Below, in pieces: positions 1 to 6,144 of a DNA stretch of 15,636 nucleotides; the stretch's first letter is position 1, and the number at the start of each line of letters is the position of its first letter. This DNA is from Deinococcales bacterium (lineage in GTDB: Bacteria > Deinococcota > Deinococci > Deinococcales > Deinococcaceae): NCBI GenBank assembly GCA_025359705.1, contig JANYFS010000552.1, positions 1 through 15,636 of the forward strand, in the 5' to 3' direction. Below the pieces are notes generated by a model. That model was given only the letters and a program-made list of their open reading frames with translations. It had not been told where the DNA came from and ran no database searches. The translations under genes and the position numbers were made by a program.

Positions 1-744
1 CCGATCTATCAACAACTGGTTTTGCGCGGGAAACTTCAGGCCCAAAAGTTGGAACTCGAGCGCTCGAGCGACCTGATCCGCGACTTGATCTACGCCTTTT
101 CACACGATTTACGTACCCCTTTACTTGCCAGTTCGCTGAATATGAAACTGGCCTTGGGCGGGGTATATGGCCCTTTATCCAGCGAATACCGCCAAAGTTT
201 GCATAACGGTATGGTGTCCAATCAAGCCTTGCTGAGCCTTGCCGAACAGCTCTTGACCGTAGCCAAGCTCGAGGCAGGAGAGGCCACTTCAGAACTCAAG
301 CCCCTAGAATTATCGGGCTTGCTCGAGGGGCGGATTCAAGCGGTGGGCGGCCTCTATGCCGAGAAAGGCATACGGCTCGAGTCCAGGCTGGCACACCCTA
401 TTTGGGTACACGGCGACAAAAACGAGCTGGGCCGAGTGGTGCAAAATTTGCTGGAAAATGCCTACAAATGGTCGCCCACGGGCGCAACCATCCAGATACG
501 GCTCGAGCGCAGTGGACACTATGCCCAAGTTCTCATCCTCGACAGCGGCCCTGGAGTTCCTGAAGCGGTACGGCGCACCCTATTTCAGCGGTTTAAACAA
601 GCAGGGCCAGGCGCGGGCAGTGGCTTGGGTCTGTATTTGGCACGAAGGATTGTTGAGGCCCACGGTGGACATATTGCTTATCTGCGGGTGCAAGCTGAAA
701 GCCAATTTAGTTTTACCTTACCCATTATTGCAAGGTCAGGCTAA
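1..744 (+). CDS. Sensor histidine kinase, C-terminal part (5' end outside window)
   Basis: The reading frame is open from the first base, so the sensor and any membrane part lie upstream. What is visible is the transmitter core. A short coiled-coil-like lead-in is followed by an H box SHDLRTP, with the phospho-accepting His codon at 103-105. Then comes a HisKA dimerisation helix pair, an N box (NLLENAYKW), a G1 box (DSGPGVP) and a G2 box (GSGLGLYLARRIVEAHGG). The family autophosphorylates the His with ATP and passes the phosphate to a response regulator. The partner is almost certainly the gene starting 24 nt downstream. The H box is of the HisKA type, whereas NarL-type regulators more often pair with HisKA_3 kinases. 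The signal sensed cannot be read from this fragment. The family call is firm. Confidence 0.93.
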   Translation, partial: PIYQQLVLRGKLQAQKLELERSSDLIRDLIYAFSHDLRTPLLASSLNMKLALGGVYGPLSSEYRQSLHNGMVSNQALLSLAEQLLTVAKLEAGEATSELKPLELSGLLEGRIQAVGGLYAEKGIRLESRLAHPIWVHGDKNELGRVVQNLLENAYKWSPTGATIQIRLERSGHYAQVLILDSGPGVPEAVRRTLFQRFKQAGPGAGSGLGLYLARRIVEAHGGHIAYLRVQAESQFSFTLPIIARSG

Positions 745-768
745 GCGGGTAAAACGATACAATCAGGC

Positions 769-1398
769 GTGTCCAAAATAAAAGTATTTTTGGTGGAAGA
801 TCACAGCTTTACGCGGGATGGTTTAAGAGCCGCGATCAATTTTCAAAATGACCTCGAGGTGGTGGGCGAGGCCCGCAGTGGAGAAGAAGCCCTCGAGCTA
901 TTGGTTGGGCATCCCAGCGATGTGGTGGTACTTGATATTGGTTTGCCTGGCATAGACGGCATCGAAACTGCACGGCGCATCAAAGCCCTCGAGCCACGGA
1001 TGCGGATGGTGATGCTGACCGCGCACCAGCTCCGAGAGGAAGTTTTTGCTGCTTTGGCCTCGGGAGCGGATGCCTACTGCCTGAAAAGTGCCGATCCTAC
1101 TTTGCTGATGTTGGCGATTCGGGCGGCGGCAGCGGGAAGCGCCTACCTCGACCCACAAATTGCCCACTTGGTACTCGAGCGGGTTTCCCAAACCCCCGAA
1201 CCCGAAACCCATCTGACCCCACGCGAACTGGAGGTACTGCGGGGCATTGCCGAAGGTTGGGGCAATAAAGAAATTGCCGCCGTGCTAGGCGTATCGGTCA
1301 GCACCGTCAAAAGCCATGTGCAAGATCTACTCGAGAAATTCAGCGCCAGTGACCGCACCCACGCAGCGGTTAAAGCCTTGCGGCAGGGTTTGTTATAG
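769..1398 (+). CDS. NarL/FixJ-type response regulator (REC + LuxR HTH)
   Basis: A 209-residue two-domain transcription regulator. The receiver domain (about residues 3-120) has the acidic pocket E10/D11, phospho-acceptor D56 in VVLDIGLPG, T84 and K106. The C-terminal LuxR-type helix-turn-helix (about 148-206) reads LTPRELEVLRGIAEG...NKEIAAVLGVSVSTVKSHV. Phosphorylation by the kinase just upstream should drive dimerisation and DNA binding. The start is GTG at 769. No Shine-Dalgarno is visible, but TACAAT at 758-763 lies 5 nt before GTG, so an additional internal leaderless start is conceivable although no -35 was found. The gene ends in TAG and is followed by a terminator at 1478-1509. The target genes are unknown. 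Confidence 0.94.
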   Translation: MSKIKVFLVEDHSFTRDGLRAAINFQNDLEVVGEARSGEEALELLVGHPSDVVVLDIGLPGIDGIETARRIKALEPRMRMVMLTAHQLREEVFAALASGADAYCLKSADPTLLMLAIRAAAAGSAYLDPQIAHLVLERVSQTPEPETHLTPRELEVLRGIAEGWGNKEIAAVLGVSVSTVKSHVQDLLEKFSASDRTHAAVKALRQGLL

Positions 1399-1426
1399 CG
1401 TTTTAGAATTTTGAGGGGGGAAGATT

Positions 1427-1455
1427 GAGGGCGAGAAAACGAGAGGGCGAGAAAA
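1427..1455. repeat. Direct repeat GAGGGCGAGAAAA, two copies
   Basis: Two exact 13-bp copies at 1427-1439 and 1443-1455 lie in the 3' spacer after the response regulator. No role is apparent. It looks like a local duplication. Confidence 0.6.
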
Positions 1456-1477
1456 ATAAGGTGGCTCGAGAGAAATA

Positions 1478-1509
1478 AAAAGCCCCAAGAATAACTCGAG
1501 GGGGCTTTT
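1478..1509. terminator. Bidirectional intrinsic terminator
   Basis: The 9-bp perfect stem AAAAGCCCC (1478-1486) / GGGGCTTTT (1501-1509) has a 14-nt loop that contains a CTCGAG. It gives a T run on both strands. It can therefore end the kinase/regulator transcript on + and the orphan gene transcript on -, although the latter is about 150 nt away. Confidence 0.8.
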
Positions 1510-1659
1510 GCTTAGGCCGTGGCTCGAACGGTTAGATTCAGCATTTTTCCCAACCTTACAGAGCAGTTTTCTCTCGCAAAAATCTCATAATATTGACTTG
1601 AAAAGATAGATTGCTTTCATAGTTCCACGGGTTTGCCATGCACAAATATATAAGATCAG

Positions 1660-1980
1660 CTATGTAGACAGTTTTCTATAATTTAAAATTTTTTGCGTCT
1701 CCCAATCTATGTCAAATTCAATCACATCACAATTTGGTGGTTCTCTTTTTATATTACTAAGTAAAATTTTCCAACCAACAGCTCCATTGATGATATATCC
1801 AATAAAGTGTATTGCACCATCTATATTATATGATTGGACTCTTTCAACGATTTCGTCTTCTAGCCCATTGACAATTGCAAGATTATCAAATAAAAAACCA
1901 TAACCTTTGTTAGGCACGTTGATAAAATACAATATAATCTTTCGACATTTTAGATTGAATTCGTATGTAAAATTCCCCAT
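1660..1980 (-). CDS. AT-rich orphan gene, hypothetical protein
   Basis: A 106-residue protein that I do not recognise. The start ATG at 1980 is chosen because an excellent Shine-Dalgarno, GAGGTGAT, lies just before it. An in-frame ATG 21 nt further up (2001) has no such site. A possible promoter is TTGACT (2033-2028), 18-nt spacer, TTTACT (2009-2004). The protein is rich in Ile, Asn, Phe and Tyr. It has no signal peptide and no clear membrane segment, and it ends near DVIEFDIDWETQKIL. Base composition is far more AT-rich than every neighbour. The gene and its flanks (about 1510-2105) lack CTCGAG entirely, which suggests recent acquisition. The size and isolation would fit an orphan immunity or antitoxin-like protein, but nothing proves that. 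Confidence 0.7.
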   Translation of the reverse strand: MGNFTYEFNLKCRKIILYFINVPNKGYGFLFDNLAIVNGLEDEIVERVQSYNIDGAIHFIGYIINGAVGWKILLSNIKREPPNCDVIEFDIDWETQKILNYRKLST

Positions 1981-2003
1981 AATCACCTCATTGTCGTGCA
2001 ATA

Positions 2004-2033
2004 AGTAAATTGAATATCAGCGCAACCAGTCAA
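2004..2033 (-). promoter_or_regulatory. Putative promoter of the AT-rich orphan gene
   Basis: On the minus strand TTGACT (2033-2028) and TTTACT (2009-2004) are separated by 18 nt. This is 24 nt before the chosen start codon, with a strong Shine-Dalgarno between. The -35 is good and the -10 is weak. Confidence 0.4.
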
Positions 2034-2198
2034 TAGGGTAGCACTATTTTTACTCACAGTAATACTTACAAGATAATCTTGCCAACAAAGAAATTACGAT
2101 TTCCTGCACCTCGAGGCTGTACCTCACTCGAGCCGTCTGATTTCCGTATCTTATCACCACTCTCGAGCGGGTTGTTGTGTGCCAAATACTTCACAATT

Positions 2199-3845
2199 CT
2201 AAACCTGAAACACCCCAAGTTGCAAAGGCTCGAGCCGTGGGTTTAAAGCACAGCCCTCGAGCGCTCGAATCAGACGTGTTCTGGTTTGGGAGGCTTCGAT
2301 AATTTCGTCTACCCAAAGCCGCGCCGCTGCATAACGTGGGTCGAGCTGCTGGTCGTATTGGGTTTTGATCAGGTTGTATAACTCCTCGAGGTCGGCATCT
2401 TGGGGGGTTTGGCCCGTGCGCTCGAGCTGGGCTTTTTGGATGTCCAGCAGGGTTTTGGCGGCGGCATTGCCACTCATCACCGCGTATTTGGCACTGGGCC
2501 AAGCAAAAATAAAACGTGGCGCAAAGGCTTTGCCGCTCATGGCATAATTTCCCGCTCCAAAACTGCCGCCCGTAATCACGGTAATGCGCGGTACCACACT
2601 ATTGGAAACCGCATTGACCAACTTGGCTCCCCGCCGAATAATCCCCTCTTGCTCGCTGTCGCGGCCCACCATAAAGCCCGTCACATCCGACAAAAAAATC
2701 AGGGGAATGCCCATCTGGTTGGCCTCGAGAATAAAACGGGCCGCTTTGTCGGCAGCGTCGCCGTAGATCACTCCACCCACCTCGAGCCGAGTATTCAGGC
2801 CCACCATCCCGCTGTTTTTAATTTTTTTCTTGATGATGCTGCGCTGATTCGCCACAATCCCCACCGCAAAACCACCCAAACGCCCAAAACCACAGACCAT
2901 ACTTTCGCCGTATTCGGCTTTAAATTCGGCAAAGCTCGAGCCATCCAAGATTCCTGCGATTACCTCACGCACCTGGTAGGGCTTCCCCTCGAGGCCGACG
3001 ATCTGGGCCAAATCGGTAGGTGAGTCAGGCTCGAGGGGTTTTTCCCGCCGTCTGGCCCACGGTGCCAGATCACCTTGGGCGTACATGTTGGCGAGTTGTT
3101 TCAGCCGCCCAATCGCCGCCAGATCATCTTTTTCGCGGTAATCCACCGTTCCAGATAGGCTCGAGTGCATGGCAGCCCCGCCCAATTCCTCGGAGTCCAC
3201 CACTTGCCCAATCGCCGCCCGAACCAAAGCTGGCCCCGCCAGATACAAACCCGAACCCTCGGTCATGATCAAGGTATCGCACATCACGGGCAGGTACGCC
3301 CCACCCGCCACACAATTTCCCATAATCGCTGCCATTTGCGGAATGCCGAGCGCACTCATACGGGCATTCAAATAAAACACCCGCCCAAAGTCGTCCTGGT
3401 CTGGGAAAACCTCGTCTTGCATCGGCAGGTATACCCCCGCCGAATCCACCAAATAGATTGTGGGAATATGGTTCTCGAGGGCGATGGTCTGCGCCCGAAT
3501 TACTTTTTTGGCGGTGATGGGAAAAAATGCCCCCGCCTTGACCGTGGCATCGTTGGCAATCAGCATCCAAGGGCGGCCCCCAATCTGAGCCAGCCCCGTA
3601 ACCGTGCCACCCGCAGGGCAACCCCCCACCTCGAGGTACATTTCCCAACCCGCAAAGGTCATCAGCTCGTCAAAGTAGGAGCCTGGGTCAATCAGTTTGG
3701 CAATGCGTTCCCGCGCGGTCAAGCGCCCTTTTTGGTGCTGCCGCATAGTGGCCTTTTCTCCCCCACCCGCTCGAGCCGTTTTTTGATCCCGCCGCAACCG
3801 CTCGAGTTCGCTTTCTACATTAGGGATGGATGGGGTTGAGTTCAT
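2199..3845 (-). CDS. Acyl-CoA carboxylase carboxyltransferase subunit, methylcrotonyl-CoA carboxylase beta type
   Basis: A 548-residue carboxyltransferase of the crotonase-fold family. It moves CO2 from carboxybiotin to an acyl-CoA. The methylcrotonyl-type signature is clear: DSAGVYLP (134-141), EVFPDQDDFGRVFYLNARMS, then AGGAYLP (180-186) in the N-terminal half. In the C-terminal half, GGSFGAGNYAMSGKAFAPRF (426-445) is the oxyanion/CoA region. The protein ends in GVFQV, close to the GVFRM end of MCC beta subunits. Length matches the family (about 535). Propionyl-CoA-type enzymes have a different first motif. No biotin carboxylase or biotin carrier gene is adjacent, so partners must be elsewhere. 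TATACT sits 6 nt before the ATG and no Shine-Dalgarno is present, which suggests a leaderless mRNA. The exact acyl-CoA substrate is inferred. A leucine breakdown role is the default. Confidence 0.92.
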   Translation of the reverse strand: MNSTPSIPNVESELERLRRDQKTARAGGGEKATMRQHQKGRLTARERIAKLIDPGSYFDELMTFAGWEMYLEVGGCPAGGTVTGLAQIGGRPWMLIANDATVKAGAFFPITAKKVIRAQTIALENHIPTIYLVDSAGVYLPMQDEVFPDQDDFGRVFYLNARMSALGIPQMAAIMGNCVAGGAYLPVMCDTLIMTEGSGLYLAGPALVRAAIGQVVDSEELGGAAMHSSLSGTVDYREKDDLAAIGRLKQLANMYAQGDLAPWARRREKPLEPDSPTDLAQIVGLEGKPYQVREVIAGILDGSSFAEFKAEYGESMVCGFGRLGGFAVGIVANQRSIIKKKIKNSGMVGLNTRLEVGGVIYGDAADKAARFILEANQMGIPLIFLSDVTGFMVGRDSEQEGIIRRGAKLVNAVSNSVVPRITVITGGSFGAGNYAMSGKAFAPRFIFAWPSAKYAVMSGNAAAKTLLDIQKAQLERTGQTPQDADLEELYNLIKTQYDQQLDPRYAAARLWVDEIIEASQTRTRLIRALEGCALNPRLEPLQLGVFQV

Positions 3846-3851
3846 GGCTCG

Positions 3852-3857
3852 AGTATA
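3852..3857 (-). promoter_or_regulatory. -10 box TATACT for leaderless carboxyltransferase mRNA
   Basis: TATACT ends 6 nt before the ATG at 3845, so transcription would begin at or next to the start codon. The -35 region is poor. Leaderless genes with this spacing are well known in Deinococcus. Confidence 0.5.
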
Positions 3858-3877
3858 GCAAACGTTTGTTAGTAAGG

Positions 3878-3976
3878 CTATATCGAAAAATCCACCGCCG
3901 TTCGAGTGTGCTTAGCCTCGAGTGGAAGTGGATTTTTCTTAGGCGTCATCGTTGCTAAAACTCTATTTCCTGTCAC
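3878..3976 (-). CDS. Possible 32-aa small ORF or leader peptide with a perfect Shine-Dalgarno
   Basis: AAGGAGGT (3993-3986) lies 7 nt before an ATG at 3978 that is followed at once by TGA. It lies 9 nt before a GTG at 3976 that opens a 32-codon frame ending in TAG at 3878. The peptide starts MTGNRVLATMTPKKNPLPLE and is basic, with no hydrophobic segment. The frame stops 32 nt before the carboxyltransferase ATG. A promoter-like array lies directly upstream, with two TTAAGAC repeats 11 bp apart and then TATCCT or TATGTT. It could be a real small protein, a leader peptide, or a start-stop AUG-UGA element that stalls ribosomes. I do not recognise the peptide. Confidence 0.35.
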   Translation of the reverse strand: MTGNRVLATMTPKKNPLPLEAKHTRTAVDFSI

Positions 3977-3999
3977 ATGATCCTGACCTCCTTGCGTTG

Positions 4000-4037
4000 A
4001 ACATAGGATAGATCAGGGGGTCTTAAAAAAGTCTTAA
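4000..4037 (-). promoter_or_regulatory. Tandem TTAAGAC repeat with -10 box, OmpR/PhoB-like operator and promoter
   Basis: TTAAGAC at 4037-4031 and 4026-4020 on the minus strand are direct repeats with an 11-bp period. TATCCT (4010-4005) starts 9 nt after the second copy, and TATGTT (4005-4000) overlaps it. Tandem 11-bp repeats replacing a -35 box are the usual layout of OmpR/PhoB-family activated promoters. Which regulator binds is unknown. Confidence 0.4.
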
Positions 4038-4081
4038 GGGGTCGAAACGCTCGAGGGCATCACATTTTTTCAGCCCATGTG

Positions 4082-4101
4082 GGTATATCCGTGGATACAC
4101 C
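4082..4101. promoter_or_regulatory. Imperfect 20-bp palindrome, candidate operator
   Basis: GGTATATCC GT GGATACACC pairs in 8 of 9 arm positions. It lies between the tRNA terminator and the TTAAGAC array. No family of binding protein is recognised. Confidence 0.3.
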
Positions 4102-4141
4102 TGTGGTTAAATGTTCCTTGGCTTTTACCATGTCAAACAGA

Positions 4142-4166
4142 AAAACCCCGTACAGAACGGGGTTTT
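4142..4166 (-). terminator. Intrinsic terminator of tRNA-Met
   Basis: The perfect 10-bp stem AAAACCCCGT (4142-4151) / ACGGGGTTTT (4157-4166) has a 5-nt loop and a T5 run on the minus strand. It starts 3 nt past the encoded CCA of the tRNA. Confidence 0.88.
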
Positions 4167-4169
4167 ATT

Positions 4170-4246
4170 TGGTGGCGATAGACAGACTTGAACTGTCGAC
4201 CCCACGATTATGAGTCGTGTGCTCTAACCAACTGAGCTACATCGCC
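4170..4246 (-). tRNA. tRNA-Met (CAT anticodon, elongator type)
   Basis: The 77-nt cloverleaf folds fully. The acceptor arms are GGCGATG (4246-4240) and TATCGCC with one G-T pair. The D stem is GCTC/GAGC, the anticodon stem is CACGA/TCGTG with loop CTCATAA, and the T stem is GACAG/CTGTC with loop TTCAAGT. Discriminator A and CCA are encoded. The body closely resembles E. coli elongator tRNA-Met (GTAGCTCAGTTGGTTAGAGCA, then TGGGGTC). A tRNA-Ile read with lysidine also has CAT and the same loop, so that alternative is not fully excluded. It is not an initiator, since the three G-C pairs at the base of the anticodon stem are missing. Confidence 0.94.
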
Positions 4247-4298
4247 GTGCAAAAACACACCCATTTGAACCGACAACTTCGTTCAAACAGCGCAGAAC

Positions 4299-4327
4299 AT
4301 AATAGCTCGAGCGGCGTAGTTTTGCAA
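4299..4327 (-). promoter_or_regulatory. Promoter of the tRNA-Met gene
   Basis: TTGCAA (4327-4322), a 17-nt spacer containing a CTCGAG, and TATTAT (4304-4299) on the minus strand. The spacing is ideal. It would start transcription about 45 nt before the tRNA, and it lies back to back with the purE promoter. Confidence 0.65.
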
Positions 4328-4366
4328 GAGGGACACATTGCCTGCCCACTGCCACCACTCGAGCGT

Positions 4367-4374
4367 TATAAAAT
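4367..4374 (+). promoter_or_regulatory. -10 region of purE, leaderless type
   Basis: TATAAAAT ends 7 nt before the ATG at 4382. No Shine-Dalgarno is present between them, which points to a leaderless transcript of the purEK operon. No purine riboswitch fold or PurR-like palindrome was seen between 4247 and 4381. Confidence 0.5.
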
Positions 4375-4381
4375 ACCCTCT

Positions 4382-4945
4382 ATGACTTTGGGCTATCCAT
4401 TAGTCGGTGTGGTGATGGGCAGCCGCTCCGATTTCGAGACCATGCAACACGCTCTTTCCACCCTCGAGGCGCTGTACGTTCCCTTTGAAGTACGGGTGCT
4501 GTCGGCGCACCGTACCCCCAATTTGCTTCAGAGCTACGCCACCAGCGCTCAAGAACGCGAGTTTCGCTGCATCATCGCGGGGGCGGGCGGGGCGGCGCAC
4601 TTGCCTGGAATGCTGGCGGCCTTCACTCGAGTGCCAATTTTGGGGGTTCCTGTGCAGTCTAAGGCGCTTGCGGGGCTAGATTCGCTCTATAGCATTGTAC
4701 AAATGCCTGCGGGCATTCCTGTCGCCACCTTTGCCATCGGTAAAGCGGGGGCGGTCAATGCCGCACTTTTTGCGGCGGCAATCTGTGCAAGCGAATTTAT
4801 TCATATCCGTGATGCCCTCGAGCAGTTTCGGCAGGATCAGACTCGAGCGGTGTTGGATGATCCACACTTTGAGGGCTACCCTGCTGCGCCCACTGGGGAA
4901 AATACCAACAAAAATACAGGGAAAGATACAGGGGAACTATCTTGA
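4382..4945 (+). CDS. purE: N5-carboxyaminoimidazole ribonucleotide mutase
   Basis: A 187-residue cytosolic enzyme that shifts the carboxyl group of N5-CAIR to C4 of the imidazole ring, after PurK in purine synthesis. All class I PurE motifs are present: GSRSD (13-17), SAHRTP (41-46, catalytic His43), AGAGGAAHLPGM (66-77) and the tail QSKALAGLDSLYSIVQMPAG. ATG 4382 is chosen because the family begins just here and a -10 box lies 7 nt upstream. A longer frame from 4217 would run through the tRNA gene and is rejected. The protein is longer than usual because of a C-terminal tail of four Thr-rich 4-residue repeats (DNA 4892-4939). Its TGA overlaps the purK start. Confidence 0.96.
   Translation: MTLGYPLVGVVMGSRSDFETMQHALSTLEALYVPFEVRVLSAHRTPNLLQSYATSAQEREFRCIIAGAGGAAHLPGMLAAFTRVPILGVPVQSKALAGLDSLYSIVQMPAGIPVATFAIGKAGAVNAALFAAAICASEFIHIRDALEQFRQDQTRAVLDDPHFEGYPAAPTGENTNKNTGKDTGELS
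4892..4939 (+). repeat. Four 12-bp repeats coding the PurE tail
   Basis: In-frame 12-bp units encode TGEN, TNKN, TGKD and TGEL. Units three and four are nearly identical in DNA (ACAGGGAAAGAT and ACAGGGGAACTA). The last unit also supplies AGGGGA, a plausible ribosome site for purK. Confidence 0.75.
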
Positions 4946-6144
4946 GTTCGCTCGAGGCTCCCACCTTTCCTTTGGCTCCCAATTCGGTGATTGGGATTTT
5001 GGGGGGTGGGCAATTGGCTATGATGCTCTCAATTGCCGCTACCGAGCTGGGATTTTTAACCGCCTTTATCGACCCAGACCCACACGCACCCGCGCAAAAG
5101 GTCAGCAATCACATCGAGTCCGCTTTTGCCAATCCCGAAACCTTGCTGCTGCTGGCTCAGGCCGCGCAGGTGATCACCCTCGAGTTTGAAAACGTGCCAG
5201 ACCAAGTGCTGGAGCAGCTCGAGCATTCGGTTTTGGTTTATCCCGCCAAAGAGATCTTTAAAATCTCGAGAAACCGCGTTTTGGAGAAAAAAGCCCTGGT
5301 GGTGGCGGGTTTGCAGGTCGCACCCTACTGGGCCATTTTGGGAGGACCTCAGCTCGAGGGGGCTTTGGTTGGGGTGGGCGGCAAAGGGATTTTAAAAACC
5401 GCCGAGCTGGGCTACGACGGCAAAGGCCAAAAACGCGTCTCGAGCGAGGCGGAATTGCGGGCGGCTTGGCTGGAGTTGGGCGAGGTTCCGTGTGTTCTCG
5501 AGGGGATTGTGCCGTTTGTCCGCGAGCTAAGTGTGCAGGTGGCCCGCAACCCGCAGGGCGAAATTGCGGTATCTGGGGTCTACCACAATACCCATGTGGC
5601 TGGGATTTTGCGGCGCAGTGTTTTTGGGGATCACCTCGAGGATGGGACTCGAGAGAACGCCCAAAACATGGCCCGTACCCTTGCCGAAAAGTGGAACGTG
5701 GTGGGTTTGTTGACCCTCGAGCTATTTGAATTGGCGGACGGCACGTTGTTGGTCAACGAAATCGCCCCTCGAGTGCATAACAGCGGACACCTCACCCAAA
5801 ACGGCGGCAACATCAGCCAATTTGAGGCCCAGATTCGGGCAGTAACGGGCTTGCCTCTGCGGGATTTTGCCCCAGGTTTGCCTTGCATGATGGTCAATGT
5901 GCTGGGCTGGGAGGAGGGCTGCGAACCCGATTGGAGCGCAATTTTGCGAATTCCTGGCACGCATTTGCATTTGTATGGCAAGAAAAACCGTGCGGGGCGC
6001 AAGTTGGGGCATGTGAATATTGTGGCTAGCTCGAGGGGTTCTGGCTCGAGTGGGGCTGGTTTGAGTGTGCGTGAGCAAATCAGCGAAATGCTCGAGCGTG
6101 GGGCGATGGTGGAGCGTTTGTTGTTTGGGCAGGTTGCGCTGTGA
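4942..6144 (+). CDS. purK: N5-carboxyaminoimidazole ribonucleotide synthase
   Basis: A 400-residue ATP-grasp enzyme that joins bicarbonate to aminoimidazole ribonucleotide using ATP. It has the N-terminal GILGGGQLAMM turn (18-28), EFENVP, the ATP-grasp stretch KTAELGYDGKGQ, and the metal/active-site block NEIAPRVHNSGHLTQNGGN, which matches E. coli PurK closely. The start is TTG at 4942, overlapping the purE stop as TTGA, with AGGGGA about 7 nt upstream. No other in-frame start precedes the conserved GGGQL. Translational coupling to purE is likely. Oddity: after GHVNIVA there is a Ser/Gly stretch built from two 15-bp units, each carrying CTCGAG (6028-6057), that E. coli PurK does not have. Confidence 0.96.
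   Translation: MSSLEAPTFPLAPNSVIGILGGGQLAMMLSIAATELGFLTAFIDPDPHAPAQKVSNHIESAFANPETLLLLAQAAQVITLEFENVPDQVLEQLEHSVLVYPAKEIFKISRNRVLEKKALVVAGLQVAPYWAILGGPQLEGALVGVGGKGILKTAELGYDGKGQKRVSSEAELRAAWLELGEVPCVLEGIVPFVRELSVQVARNPQGEIAVSGVYHNTHVAGILRRSVFGDHLEDGTRENAQNMARTLAEKWNVVGLLTLELFELADGTLLVNEIAPRVHNSGHLTQNGGNISQFEAQIRAVTGLPLRDFAPGLPCMMVNVLGWEEGCEPDWSAILRIPGTHLHLYGKKNRAGRKLGHVNIVASSRGSGSSGAGLSVREQISEMLERGAMVERLLFGQVAL
6028..6057 (+). repeat. Two 15-bp repeats with CTCGAG in the purK Ser/Gly loop
   Basis: AGCTCGAGGGGTTCT and GGCTCGAGTGGGGCT agree at 11 of 15 positions and encode SSRGS and GSSGA. CTCGAG is read in the frame xxC TCG AGx in both. Confidence 0.65.

Larger units (their letters stand above)
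3846..4169 (-). other. 324-bp regulatory spacer before the carboxyltransferase
   Basis: Reading down the minus strand from the tRNA terminator, this spacer holds an imperfect palindrome (4082-4101), a tandem 11-bp-spaced repeat TTAAGAC (4037-4031 and 4026-4020) and -10-like boxes (4010-4000). These are followed by a perfect Shine-Dalgarno (3993-3986), a possible 32-codon small ORF (3976-3878) and the leaderless -10 of the carboxyltransferase (3857-3852). No plus-strand gene is supported. Confidence 0.5.

Noticed and set aside
4077..4180. Plus-strand frame starting MWVYPWIHLW
   Set aside because: It runs through the tRNA terminator and into the tRNA gene, with no ribosome site.
4170..4246. 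tRNA-Ile with CAT anticodon (lysidine type)
   Set aside because: It has the same anticodon loop, but the D arm, variable region and acceptor resemble elongator tRNA-Met more. Kept only as a minor alternative.
4217..4381. N-terminal extension of purE
   Set aside because: It would begin inside the tRNA-Met gene. The family starts at 4382, where a -10 box sits 7 nt upstream.
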